Shown one piece after another: positions 19,686 to 27,771 of a stretch of DNA of 64,000 nt. Source of the stretch: Halomonas cerina. GTDB lineage: Bacteria > Pseudomonadota > Gammaproteobacteria > Pseudomonadales > Halomonadaceae. Both the position numbers and the translations under genes were made by a program. The stretch covers positions 1-64,000 of the forward strand of contig NZ_JACHXP010000011.1 of NCBI RefSeq assembly GCF_014192215.1, written 5' to 3'. Below the pieces are notes generated by a model. It was not told the DNA's origin. It searched no databases and saw only the letters and a list, made by a program, of their open reading frames with translations. How positions within the stretch are numbered: position 1 is the first letter of the stretch; every line of letters starts with the position of its first letter.

Positions 19686-20759
19686 CTACGGCATGCCACG
19701 CAGCCGCTCGGCGGCGGTGAGCAGCAACCGCTCGGTGGTTTCCCAGCCGATACAGGCATCGGTCACCGAGACGCCATGGCGCAGCTGGCCGGGCACCAAG
19801 GGCTGCTTGCCCTCGTGCAGGTGGCTCTCCAGCATCACCCCTGCCAGGGAGGTGTCACCGGCCAGGCGCTGACCCAGCACATCACGCAGCACTTCACCCT
19901 GGCGGTGATGGTCCTTGCGGGCATTGGCATGACTGCAGTCGACCATCAGCCCGGGGCGAAGCCCTGCGGCCTCCAGGGCGCGACGGGCCGCGGCCACCTG
20001 GGGGGCCCGGTAGTTGGGTTCCCCGTGACCGCCACGCAGCACCAGGTGGGTGTGGGGATTGCCCCGGGTCTCGTGCATCACCGGGCGACCGTCTGCGTCG
20101 AGAGCGAAGTGGTGGTGGGGGTGGGCCGCAGACCGGATGGCATCCAGCGCCACCTGGACGTCGCCGCTGGTGGCATTCTTGAAGCCCACCACGGCGGAAA
20201 GGCCGCTGGCCAGCTCGCGATGCAGCTGGGACTCGGTGGTCCGCGCGCCGATGGCCACCCAGGCCAGCAGGTCGTCCAGGTAGGGGGCGATCATCGGCTG
20301 CAGCAGTTCGGTGGCCACCGGCAGGCCCAGCCCGGCGATGTCACGCATCAGGGCACGCGAGAGCTCAAGGCCCCGGGCCATGTCACCCGAGCCGTCCAGA
20401 TCCGGATCATAGGCGAGCCCCTTCCAGCCCACGGTGGTCCGCGGCTTCTCCACGTAGACCCGCATCACCGGGAGCAGCCGATCGGAGACCTGGGGGGCCA
20501 ACGCGGCCAGGCGGCGGGCATACTGGAGAGCGGCCTCGGGGTCATGGATGGAGCAGGGGCCGACCACCACCAGCAGGCGGTCGTCGCGACCGGCCAGGAT
20601 GTCGCGGATCGCCTGGCGCTGGTCGGCGATTCGGGTGGCGAGCTCGGGCGCCACGGGCAGGCTGCGCCGCAGTTCGCCGGCGGTGGGCAGGGCGCGTGCC
20701 GGATGGGAGGCGGGACGGGCAGTGTCGTTCAGCGGGGCAGTGGCAAGGGTAGCGGTCAT
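19686..20759 (-). CDS. aroG: 3-deoxy-7-phosphoheptulonate (DAHP) synthase, AroG/AroF/AroH type
   Basis: First enzyme of the shikimate pathway, condensing PEP and erythrose-4-phosphate. 357 residues, class I short type. Signatures: VVVGPCSIHDPEAAL, MRVYVEKPRTTVGWKGL, GARTTESQLHRELASGLSAVVGFKNATSGDV, LMVDCSHANARKDHHRQ, GVSVTDACIGWETTERLL. Which aromatic end product inhibits it cannot be read from sequence, so aroG is used in the family sense. The ATG at 20759 lies 7 nt after the stop of a small upstream ORF, suggesting coupling. The leader carries an attenuator. Confidence 0.93.
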   Translation of the reverse strand: MTATLATAPLNDTARPASHPARALPTAGELRRSLPVAPELATRIADQRQAIRDILAGRDDRLLVVVGPCSIHDPEAALQYARRLAALAPQVSDRLLPVMRVYVEKPRTTVGWKGLAYDPDLDGSGDMARGLELSRALMRDIAGLGLPVATELLQPMIAPYLDDLLAWVAIGARTTESQLHRELASGLSAVVGFKNATSGDVQVALDAIRSAAHPHHHFALDADGRPVMHETRGNPHTHLVLRGGHGEPNYRAPQVAAARRALEAAGLRPGLMVDCSHANARKDHHRQGEVLRDVLGQRLAGDTSLAGVMLESHLHEGKQPLVPGQLRHGVSVTDACIGWETTERLLLTAAERLRGMP

Positions 20760-20766
20760 GGCGTCA

Positions 20767-20925
20767 TCAACTCCGGGTAGCGGTCATCCATCGTGTCTGT
20801 CGGGGGCCACCGAACGCGCTACGGCCGGGTGTGGCGGAGTGAGCCGACCGCAGCTCGCTAAATCGCCAATAGCCGTAATAGCCCGCAAGGCTCCGGGTCA
20901 GGCGAATGGCGATGGATGCGGTCAT
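20767..20925 (-). CDS. Second aromatic-rich leader ORF upstream of aroG
   Basis: 52 codons starting MTASIAIRLTRSLAG, then YYGYWRF at residues 16-22: three Tyr, one Trp and one Phe within seven codons. AAGGAG stands 7 nt before the ATG. It lies downstream of the attenuator terminator and ends 7 nt before the aroG ATG. The C-terminus MTATRS repeats the AroG start MTATLA through a 13-nt direct repeat (20747-20759 and 20775-20787). ACTCCG inside the ORF (20835-20840, minus strand) can pair with CGGAGT at the aroG SD (20770-20775), so translation here could govern aroG translation. That last point is inference. Confidence 0.6.
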   Translation of the reverse strand: MTASIAIRLTRSLAGYYGYWRFSELRSAHSATPGRSAFGGPRQTRWMTATRS

Positions 20926-20965
20926 GGTCGCGCTCCTTGATGTCATCTGTGCTGTCGAGTGTCGT

Positions 20966-21006
20966 GAAAGACAGAACCCCCGGGCGGGTTGCCGTCCGGG
21001 GGTTCT
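20966..21006 (-). terminator. Attenuator terminator in the aroG leader
   Basis: On the minus strand AGAACCCCCGG (21006-20996) pairs perfectly with CCGGGGGTTCT (20983-20973); the 12-nt loop holds GGCAACCC, and GTCTTTC follows. It is very stable and sits between the two aromatic leader ORFs, so it would stop transcription before aroG. Confidence 0.88.
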
Positions 21007-21085
21007 GGGGGAGGCAACCCTGGGAGGGTGTGCCTCTCGGCGATGTCGTGTCTTGCGTTCAGGACATGGCCGCCGGCACACCGGG
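20986..21085 (-). promoter_or_regulatory. Alternative pairing segments of the aroG attenuator
   Basis: Segment 1 GGTGTGCC (21082-21075), directly after the aromatic codons, pairs with segment 2 GGCACACC (21034-21027). The stem can add ACCC/GGGT, using bases 21020-21017. The adjoining GGGTTGCC (21020-21013) instead pairs perfectly with GGCAACCC (20993-20986) in the terminator loop, trapping the terminator's 5' arm. Thus 1:2 permits the terminator and 2:3 prevents it, the classical ribosome-stalling logic. Confidence 0.7.
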
Positions 21086-21196
21086 TCTAAACCAGTAGCC
21101 GATACCATAATAGTGACTCGCCATCACGCGACCGCGCCGCATCGCGCCGAAAGCGGCGGCGTCTGCAGGGGCATGGATGTGTCGCGTCGGGATCAT
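21059..21196 (-). CDS. Aromatic leader peptide of the aroG attenuator
   Basis: 45 codons starting MIPTRHIHAPADAAAF, preceded by AGGAG 6 nt upstream. Residues 29-36 read YYGIGYWF (TAT TAT GGT ATC GGC TAC TGG TTT), so all three aromatic amino acids are sampled; the peptide ends GVPAAMS. The cluster ends about 6 nt before attenuator segment 1, so a ribosome stalled there would mask that segment and favour the antiterminator. It is analogous to TrpL/PheL in design but lies upstream of DAHP synthase and reads Tyr, Trp and Phe together. I do not recognise it as a named leader. Confidence 0.75.
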   Translation of the reverse strand: MIPTRHIHAPADAAAFGAMRRGRVMASHYYGIGYWFRPGVPAAMS

Positions 21197-21273
21197 GGTC
21201 ATCTCCTGAGTCAGCCTTCATCCTGCCGCATGGAGCATGGCCCTGGCAAGTGCCCCCAAGGTCGCAGGGGCAT

Positions 21274-21402
21274 TCAGCCAGTGGCGAGCTGTATCCAGCC
21301 GATGGTGGCGGGCAGGGCGCTCATGCCCACCAGCACCACCAGCCCCAGGAGGACCGACAGCAGGCCGCTGTCGTCCTTGAAGTTCTCGTCGTGTTCCGCC
21401 AT
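21274..21402 (-). CDS. 42-residue single-pass membrane protein
   Basis: A small ORF with a strong ribosome binding site (GGAGG, 8 nt before ATG 21402). A charged N-terminus (MAEHDENFKDDSG) is followed by one hydrophobic segment at about 14-34 (LLSVLLGLVVLVGMSALP) and a short tail ending WIQLATG. The organisation is typical of real small membrane proteins. It sits between folM and the aroG leader in the same direction, with a candidate -10 upstream, so it may share a transcript with the aroG leader. Its function is unknown. Confidence 0.72.
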   Translation of the reverse strand: MAEHDENFKDDSGLLSVLLGLVVLVGMSALPATIGWIQLATG

Positions 21403-21444
21403 GGGTATTGCCTCCGTATGTCGTCGCGCCGGGGTCGGTCGGAC

Positions 21445-21450
21445 ATTCTA
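21445..21450 (-). promoter_or_regulatory. Candidate -10 for the small membrane protein/aroG unit
   Basis: TAGAAT on the minus strand, 5 of 6 with TATAAT, 42 bp before the small ORF. The -35 region (GTGCCG at 17 bp) is weak. It could drive the membrane-protein ORF, the aroG leader and aroG. Confidence 0.35.
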
Positions 21451-21485
21451 GCGAAGATGGCGACCGACGGCACGGGGTGTCGCCC

Positions 21486-22199
21486 TTAGCGCAGGTGCCG
21501 ACCGCCGTCCACCGGCAGGGTGATGCCGGTGACATAGCGGTTGTCGAGCAAGTAGCGCAGGCTCTGGTAGATCACCCCGGGGCCGGGCACCATGTCCATC
21601 ACCGCCTTGGCCTTGACCTTCGCCACATAGGCGTCGTCATCGCCCTCCCCCAGCATGATCAGCGCCGGCGCGATGGCGTTGACCTGGATCGCCGGCGCAT
21701 ACATCGCCGCGAAGGACAGCGTCAGATTCTCGAGTCCTGCCTTGGTGGCCGCGTAGGCGGCGTGTTTCCTGGACCCCTTGCGCGCCACGTAGTCGGTCAG
21801 GTGCACGATGTCGCGCTGGGGCTCGCGGCAGGCCTCCAGCAGCGCTCGGCCATGCAGGTTGATCAGGTAGGGCGCCAGCATGTGCACCCGGAACAGTCGT
21901 TCGAAGTTCTCGCCGGCCTTGGGGCCGGTGATATCCGGTGCCCAGTCGCTGGCGTTGTGGACGATGGCCCGCAGCGACGACGTCTCGGCCTTCAGGCGCT
22001 CGAGGAAGTCGAGGATGCCCGCCTCGGTGGAGAAGTCCGCCGCCAGGGTGACGATGCCGCGCTCGCGCAGGGCATCGAGCGCGGGGCGCTCGCGGCGATA
22101 GCTGATGATCACCGGGTGGCCATCATCGACAAGCCGCTCGGCGCAGTGGCGCCCCAGACGCTGGGCGCCGCCGGTGATCAGGACCGGCGAGGCGCTCAT
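21486..22199 (-). CDS. folM: Dihydromonapterin reductase FolM (short-chain dehydrogenase)
   Basis: 237 residues (E. coli FolM 240). NADPH-dependent reduction of dihydromonapterin to tetrahydromonapterin, with side activity on dihydrofolate. A short-chain dehydrogenase with N-terminal ITGGAQRLGRH, catalytic YAATK, and the characteristic C-terminus LPVDGGRHLR shared with E. coli FolM. The start at 22199 overlaps the fre stop by 4 nt (ATGA). It is the last gene of ubiD-fre-folM. Confidence 0.85.
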   Translation of the reverse strand: MSASPVLITGGAQRLGRHCAERLVDDGHPVIISYRRERPALDALRERGIVTLAADFSTEAGILDFLERLKAETSSLRAIVHNASDWAPDITGPKAGENFERLFRVHMLAPYLINLHGRALLEACREPQRDIVHLTDYVARKGSRKHAAYAATKAGLENLTLSFAAMYAPAIQVNAIAPALIMLGEGDDDAYVAKVKAKAVMDMVPGPGVIYQSLRYLLDNRYVTGITLPVDGGRHLR

Positions 22200-22975
22200 G
22201 CCCGCCGCTTCCGCACCAGGCTGCCCACCGTCGGCACCAGGGGATCCCGGGGCGCGTAGGCGAAGACGTCCGAGAAGACCCGCGAGGCCACAAGCCCCAG
22301 CGACGCCAGGACATCGACGCAAGCATAGACCATGCCCGGCGAGCCGGAGAGGTAGACGTCATGGCGCGAGGCGTCATCGAGGTGCTCGGCCAGGGCCTGG
22401 TCGATCCGCCCCCGGTGGCCGAGCACCCGCTCGGCGTCGAAGCCGGCCTCCAGCGGCTGCTCGCTGACGCCATGGAAGGTCACGCCCGCGTGCCGCTCCA
22501 CCCACTCCCGGGCCAGGCGTTCCAGGTAGAGGTCGCGCCGCTCGCGGGCCGCCCACCACAGCTCGATCTCGCGTTCCGGGTCGGCATGCAGCGCCGCCTC
22601 GACGATCGCCTTCATCTGGGCGAAGCCGGTACCGGCGGCGATGAGCAGCAGGGGGCGCTCGCTGTCGGGGTCGAGCACGCAGTCACCGCCGGGCAGGCGC
22701 AGGGTGAGCCGCTCGGCGACCTGGAGCAACTCGCGCAGCCGGGCGGAGTTGTCGCGCTCGGGCCAGTGCTGGATATGCAGCTCGATCACGCCGTCACCAC
22801 CATGGGCATTGGCGATGGAGAAGGGGACCCAGGTCGTGTCATCCAGCCGGAGCTCCAGGTACTGGCCGGGGTCGTGGGCCACCGCCTCGGGTCGCCCTTC
22901 CAGGGTGACGCGGAAGACGTCGGGGGTGAGGTCCTCGACCTCGGCGACCCGGCAGGTCAGGGTCCTTGGCGTCAT
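22196..22975 (-). CDS. fre: NAD(P)H-flavin reductase
   Basis: 259 residues (E. coli Fre 233). Ferredoxin-reductase-like fold: FAD/flavin domain ([19 protein letters not shown]) and an NAD(P) domain ([38 protein letters not shown]). It reduces free flavins; in E. coli it is also adjacent to ubiD, and UbiD-type decarboxylases need prenylated FMN. The start at 22975 overlaps the ubiD stop by 4 nt (ATGA). The C-terminus is extended by a basic tail VRKRRA. Confidence 0.85.
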   Translation of the reverse strand: MTPRTLTCRVAEVEDLTPDVFRVTLEGRPEAVAHDPGQYLELRLDDTTWVPFSIANAHGGDGVIELHIQHWPERDNSARLRELLQVAERLTLRLPGGDCVLDPDSERPLLLIAAGTGFAQMKAIVEAALHADPEREIELWWAARERRDLYLERLAREWVERHAGVTFHGVSEQPLEAGFDAERVLGHRGRIDQALAEHLDDASRHDVYLSGSPGMVYACVDVLASLGLVASRVFSDVFAYAPRDPLVPTVGSLVRKRRA

Positions 22976-24468
22976 GAATGCCTCGTGTCGTTGTCGGGGG
23001 AAAGGGGAATGTCCAGCTCGGCCCAACGCTCGCTGACGCGGGCCTTGACGGCCGCGTCCATGACGATGGGTGTGCCCCACTCGCGGTCGGTCTCGCCGGG
23101 CCATTTGGTGGTAGCGTCCAGGCCCATTTTGGAACCCAGTCCGGCCACCGGCGAGGCGAAGTCCAGATAGTCGATGGGCGTGTTCTCCACCAGCACCGTG
23201 TCCCGGACGGGGTCCATGCGGGTGGTGATGGCCCAGATCACGTCCTTCCAGTCTCGGGCGCTGACGTCGTCGTCGAGCACCACCACGAACTTGGTGTACA
23301 TGAACTGGCGCAGGAAGCTCCACACGCCCATCATCACCCGCTTGGCATGGCCCGGGTACTGCTTGCGCATGGTCACCACCGCCATGCGGTAGGAGCAGCC
23401 CTCCGGCGGCAGATAGAAGTCGACGATCTCGGGGAACTGGCGGCGCAGAATGGGCACGAAGACCTCGTTGAGCGCCAACCCCAGAACCGCCGGCTCGTCC
23501 GGCGGGCGACCGGTGTAGGTGGAGTGATAGATGGCGTCGCGACGCATCGTCATGCGCAGCACCGTGAACACCGGAAAGGTCTCCACCTCATTGTAGTAAC
23601 CGGTGTGGTCGCCGTAGGGGCCTTCCGGCGCGGTGTCGTCCGGATAGAGGAAGCCCTCGAGGATGATCTCCGCCGAGGCCGGCACCTCCAAGTCGGCATG
23701 GCCGCACTTGACCAGTTCGGTGCGCGAACCCCGGAGCAACCCGGCGAAAGCGTACTCGGAAAGCGTATCGGGCACTGGGGTCACGGCGCCGAGGATGGTC
23801 GCCGGGTCGGCGCCCAGTGCCACTGCCACCGGGAAGGGTTCGCCGGGATGGGCCTTGCAAAACTCCTGGAAGTCGAGGGCCCCGCCACGGTGGGAGAGCC
23901 AGCGCATGATCAGACGGTTCTTGCCAAGCTTTTGCTGGCGATAGATGCCGAGATTCTGGCGCGTCTTGTGGGGCCCTCGCGTGATCACCAAGGGCCAGGT
24001 CACCAGCGGCGCGGCGTCGCCGGGCCAGCAGTGCTGGATGGGCAGGCGGTCGAGGTCGACATCATCGCCCTCGAGGATTACCTCCTGCACCGGCGCCCGC
24101 TTGAGCACCTTGGGCCCCATGCTCATGACCTGCTTGTAGACCGGCAGCTTGTCCAGGGCGTCGCGGAACCCCTTGGGCGGCTCCGGCTCCTTGAGGAAGG
24201 CGAGCAGCTTGCCGACCTCGCGCAGCGCGGCGACCGACTCCTGACCCATGCCCAAGGCGACCCGCTTCGGCGTGCCGAAGAGGTTACCCAGCAGGGGCAT
24301 GCTATGTCCCTTGACGTTCTCGAACAGCAGCGCCGGGCCGCCGGCGCGCAGGGTGCGATCACAGATCTCGGTGATCTCGAGATAGGGGTCCACCTCGGCG
24401 GTGACCCGGACGAGCTCGCCCTGAGCCTCGAGCACCGTGATAAACTCGCGCAGGTCCTTGTACTTCAT
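22972..24468 (-). CDS. ubiD: 4-hydroxy-3-polyprenylbenzoate decarboxylase UbiD
   Basis: Prenyl-FMN-dependent decarboxylase of ubiquinone synthesis; 498 residues (E. coli 497). It begins [10 protein letters not shown] and contains [23 protein letters not shown] (quoted in part: QHCWPGDA), [12 protein letters not shown] and [11 protein letters not shown], all typical of UbiD. ATG 24468 is chosen on homology; the ribosome binding region (GGGAAATCCGA) is weak. It heads a tightly overlapped ubiD-fre-folM operon just downstream of rho. Confidence 0.95.
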   Translation of the reverse strand: MKYKDLREFITVLEAQGELVRVTAEVDPYLEITEICDRTLRAGGPALLFENVKGHSMPLLGNLFGTPKRVALGMGQESVAALREVGKLLAFLKEPEPPKGFRDALDKLPVYKQVMSMGPKVLKRAPVQEVILEGDDVDLDRLPIQHCWPGDAAPLVTWPLVITRGPHKTRQNLGIYRQQKLGKNRLIMRWLSHRGGALDFQEFCKAHPGEPFPVAVALGADPATILGAVTPVPDTLSEYAFAGLLRGSRTELVKCGHADLEVPASAEIILEGFLYPDDTAPEGPYGDHTGYYNEVETFPVFTVLRMTMRRDAIYHSTYTGRPPDEPAVLGLALNEVFVPILRRQFPEIVDFYLPPEGCSYRMAVVTMRKQYPGHAKRVMMGVWSFLRQFMYTKFVVVLDDDVSARDWKDVIWAITTRMDPVRDTVLVENTPIDYLDFASPVAGLGSKMGLDATTKWPGETDREWGTPIVMDAAVKARVSERWAELDIPLSPDNDTRHS

Positions 24469-24497
24469 TCGGATTTCCCGGTTCCTGAATGACGAAA

Positions 24498-24520
24498 GGG
24501 GCAGCATAGCATGCCGCCCC
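24498..24520 (-). terminator. Likely terminator after rho
   Basis: Stem GGGG (24498-24501)/CCCC (24517-24520) with an inner GCAT/ATGC stem. On the minus strand it is followed by TTTCG. It lies between rho and ubiD; the T-run is short, so some read-through into ubiD is possible. Confidence 0.5.
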
Positions 24521-24540
24521 CTCGCGCATCGCCGGCTTCC

Positions 24541-25800
24541 CTAGCGGCGCTTCATCGCCTCGAAGAACTCGAGGTTGGTCTTGCTATCCTTCAGGCGATC
24601 GATCAGGAATTCGGTGGCCGCGGTATCGTCCATGGGGTTGAGCAGCTTGCGCAGGATCCACATGCGCTGCATCTCCTCCTCGGAGGCGATCAGGTCCTCG
24701 CGGCGGGTGCCGCTGCGACGGATGTTGATCGCAGGATAGACGCGCTTCTCGGCCAGCTTACGGTCCAGGTGCGCCTCCATGTTGCCGGTGCCCTTGAACT
24801 CCTCGAAGATCACCTCGTCCATCTTGGAGCCGGTGTCCACCAGCGCCGTGGCGATGATGGTCAGGCTGCCGCCCTCCTCGATGTTGCGCGCCGCGCCGAA
24901 GAAGCGCTTGGGCTTCTCCAGGGCGTGGGCGTCGACGCCGCCGGTCAGCACCTTGCCGGAACTGGGCACCACGGTGTTGTAGGCCCGCGCCAGGCGGGTG
25001 ATGGAGTCGAGCAGGATCACCACGTCCTTCTTGTGCTCGACCAGGCGTTTGGCCTTCTCGATGACCATCTCGGCGACCTGGACGTGGCGTGCCGGCGGCT
25101 CGTCGAAGGTCGAGGCCACCACCTCGCCACGTACCGTGCGCGACATCTCGGTCACCTCCTCGGGGCGCTCGTCGATCAGCAGCACGATCAGGTGGCACTC
25201 GGGGTTGTTGCGCGTGATCGAGGTCGCGATGTTCTGTAGCATCAGGGTCTTGCCCGCCTTGGGCGGGGAGACCAGCAGACCGCGCTGGCCCTTGCCGATG
25301 GGGGCGGTGAGGTCGATGATGCGCGCGGTAAGATCCTCGGTGGAGCCGTTGCCGATCTCCATGCGCAGCCGCTCCTGGGGGAATAGCGGCGTGAGGTTCT
25401 CGAACAGAATCTTGTGCTTGGCATTCTCCGGCTTGTCGAAGTTGATCTCGCTGACCTTGAGCAGGGCGAAGTAGCGCTCCCCCTCCTTGGGCGGACGGAT
25501 CTTGCCGGAGATGGAGTCACCCTTGCGCAGGTTGAAGCGGCGAATCTGCGAGGGCGAGACATAGATGTCGTCGGGGCCAGCCAGGTAGGAACTGTCGGCA
25601 CTGCGCAGGAAGCCGAAGCCGTCCTGCAGGATCTCCAGCACCCCGTCCCCGTAAATCGGCTCGCCACTCTTGGCGTGCTTCTTGAGGATGGCGAAGATGA
25701 TGTCCTGCTTGCGGGAACGGGCCAGGTTGTCGATGCCCATCTCGCGGGCAATCTCCAGGAGTTCCGGAACGGGCTTTTGCTTGAGTTCGGTAAGGTTCAT
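24541..25800 (-). CDS. rho: Transcription termination factor Rho
   Basis: RNA-dependent hexameric helicase ending transcription at C-rich rut sites; 419 residues, identical in length to E. coli Rho. The RNA-binding cold-shock-like domain contains GFGFLRS; the ATPase has Walker A SPPKAGKT (about 177-184), Walker [17 protein letters not shown], the Q-loop region and an R-finger near GTRREDL. Here rho is next to a divergent ppx rather than to trxA. Confidence 0.98.
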   Translation of the reverse strand: MNLTELKQKPVPELLEIAREMGIDNLARSRKQDIIFAILKKHAKSGEPIYGDGVLEILQDGFGFLRSADSSYLAGPDDIYVSPSQIRRFNLRKGDSISGKIRPPKEGERYFALLKVSEINFDKPENAKHKILFENLTPLFPQERLRMEIGNGSTEDLTARIIDLTAPIGKGQRGLLVSPPKAGKTLMLQNIATSITRNNPECHLIVLLIDERPEEVTEMSRTVRGEVVASTFDEPPARHVQVAEMVIEKAKRLVEHKKDVVILLDSITRLARAYNTVVPSSGKVLTGGVDAHALEKPKRFFGAARNIEEGGSLTIIATALVDTGSKMDEVIFEEFKGTGNMEAHLDRKLAEKRVYPAINIRRSGTRREDLIASEEEMQRMWILRKLLNPMDDTAATEFLIDRLKDSKTNLEFFEAMKRR

Positions 25801-26244
25801 CGGTGTGTTCAGAGTTGCTCTTGGAAGCCGGGCGGTCAGGCGCCGTGACCATGAAAAGACAGGAGGCGAGAGGGTAACGCCGCATGGATGCGTTCAGTGC
25901 CCGGTCAGGCTGCCACTCGTCGTGATGCGTCGCATGGCCGGGGACGGGCAGCCGCGCGGTAGCGGCGTGCCGGGCCGATAGCGGAAGCGAGGGGACAGGT
26001 TCGTTTTCGCCTGATCAGCGGGTCGTGGCCGATCGACCAGGATCGCAGGCTGATGCAGTGGGCTGACTGACGACTTGAGATTTGACCGCGTAGCCTTCGC
26101 CATGAAGCGGTCGAGAAGCATTCGGAACAGGCGAACGTCTCGATACTAGTCAAGGCCACCGGGAAACGCAAGTGCGCCGCACCGTGCGATTGACAAGCCC
26201 GAAGGGCGCCCGCAACCTTGGCACATTGCCCGACAGGACCCGCC
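25801..26244. other. Divergent rho/ppx intergenic region (444 bp), no gene seen
   Basis: No credible ORF; trxA, which usually sits beside rho, is absent. Weak promoter candidates: on the minus strand TTGCGT-N17-TAGTAT (-10 at 26143-26148) toward rho; on the plus strand a perfect TTGACA at 26190-26195 toward ppx, without a good -10. A palindrome CTGATCAG (26011-26018) and hairpin GGTCG/CGACC (26021-26038) lie in the middle. The long rho leader (over 300 nt if the promoter is right) would fit autoregulation, which is known for E. coli rho. Confidence 0.5.
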
Positions 26245-27771
26245 ATGACCATACCCACGGAAAGGCCCCCCATGTCGCCGCCCGGTCACCCCCCGCGCCG
26301 CCTGGCCGCCATCGACCTCGGCTCCAACAGCTTCCACCTGCTGGTGGCCAACTACCGGGAAGACCGCCTGCAGGTCGTCGCGCGCCTCGGCGAGAAGGTC
26401 CAGCTCGCCGCCGGCCTGGGCACGGACGGCCTGCTCGACGAGGCGGCCATGCAGCGTGCCCTGGACTGCCTGGCCCGCTTCGCCCCCTTCCTCGTGGATA
26501 TTGCTCCCGGTCACCTGCGGGTGGTGGGCACCAACGCCCTGCGTGACGCCGACAACAGCCAGGCCTTCATCGAGCGCGCCGAGGCCCTGCTGGGGACCCG
26601 GATCGAGATCATCGCCGGTCGCGAGGAGGCGCGCCTGATCTACCTGGGCGCGGCCCACGCCCTGGCCGAGGACGGCCGACGCCTGATCGTCGACATCGGC
26701 GGTGGCTCCACCGAGTTCATCATCGGCGAGCGCTTCGAGCCACTGGCTCTGGAAAGCCTGCGCATGGGCTGTGTCACCTTCCGCGATCGCTTCTTCGCCG
26801 ACGGCGCGCTTAGCGAGAAGGCCTTTCGCAAGGCGGAGCTTATCACCCTGTCGGAACTGGCCAACATCCAGCGGCCCTATCGGGAGCTCGGCTGGGCCGA
26901 CCCGGTCGGCTCCAGCGGCACCATCAAGGCGGCGGCCGCGGTGATCGGTGCCACCGGGGATGCCCCAGAGGGGATCATCACTCGCCAGGGGCTGGCGGCC
27001 CTGCGCAAGCGACTGATCAAGTGCAAGCACCTGGACAAGGTCGCCATGCCCGGCCTCAAGGCCGACCGGGCCCGGGTCTTCCCCGCCGGCATCGCCATCC
27101 TCTGCGCCATCTTCGAGGCCTTCGATCTAAAAAGCATGCGTTATGCCGATGGCGCCCTGCGCGAGGGGGTGCTCTACGACATGGTGGGACGTAACAGCCC
27201 CGAGGACTCCCGCCTCAAGACCCTGGCCGTGCTGGAACGCAGCTACGGCGTGGACACTCGCCAGGCCCGTAACGTGGCCACCACGGCCACCGCCCTGCTC
27301 GGCCAGGTGCGCGGGGCCTGGTCGCTGGACGACGACCAGGCACGCTTCCTGAGGTGGGCCAGCCGCCTGCACGAGATCGGCCTGGCCATCTCCCACAGCC
27401 AGTTCCACCGCCACGGCGCCTATCTGCTGGAATACTCCGACCTGCCCGGCTTCTCGCGGCCCGAGCAGCGCCTACTGGCCTTTCTGGTCCGGGCGCATCG
27501 CCGCAAGTTCCCGCTCAAGGAGTGGCAGGCCCTGCCATCGAGCGAACGGGCCTCGCATGCCCGCCTCGCCCGTTTGCTGCGCCTGGCGGTGCTGCTCAAC
27601 CATTCGCGCCCCGAATCCCCCCCCGAGGCGCTGCCCCTGGCAGCAGACGGCGATGCCCTGACCCTGACGCTGCCGGGCAGCGACGAACCAAGCCTGCTGC
27701 ACACCGACCTGGAACAGGAGGTGGCCTACCAGGCGGCGGCCGATTTCCCCCTAGCGCTGATCCAGACCTGA
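26245..27771 (+). CDS. ppx: Exopolyphosphatase (Ppx/GppA family)
   Basis: Processive release of phosphate from polyphosphate chains; 508 residues from ATG 26245 (E. coli 513). ASKHA fold with phosphate-1 loop AAIDLGSNSFHLL and phosphate-2 loop IVDIGGGSTEFI; a C-terminal HD-like domain includes RLHEIGLAISHSQFHRHGAYLL. AGGA lies 6 nt upstream; ATG 26272 is an alternative. It is the functional opposite of ppk1, 9 kb away. The 3' end overlaps the converging tilS by 21 bp. Confidence 0.93.
   Translation: MTIPTERPPMSPPGHPPRRLAAIDLGSNSFHLLVANYREDRLQVVARLGEKVQLAAGLGTDGLLDEAAMQRALDCLARFAPFLVDIAPGHLRVVGTNALRDADNSQAFIERAEALLGTRIEIIAGREEARLIYLGAAHALAEDGRRLIVDIGGGSTEFIIGERFEPLALESLRMGCVTFRDRFFADGALSEKAFRKAELITLSELANIQRPYRELGWADPVGSSGTIKAAAAVIGATGDAPEGIITRQGLAALRKRLIKCKHLDKVAMPGLKADRARVFPAGIAILCAIFEAFDLKSMRYADGALREGVLYDMVGRNSPEDSRLKTLAVLERSYGVDTRQARNVATTATALLGQVRGAWSLDDDQARFLRWASRLHEIGLAISHSQFHRHGAYLLEYSDLPGFSRPEQRLLAFLVRAHRRKFPLKEWQALPSSERASHARLARLLRLAVLLNHSRPESPPEALPLAADGDALTLTLPGSDEPSLLHTDLEQEVAYQAAADFPLALIQT

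Noticed and set aside
21251..21271. GCCCC/GGGGC hairpin after the small membrane protein as a terminator
   Set aside because: Short stem and no T-run, so not strong enough to separate this ORF from the aroG leader.
26190..26195. Perfect TTGACA as a ppx promoter
   Set aside because: No acceptable -10 hexamer at 16-18 bp, so kept only as a remark in the intergenic entry.
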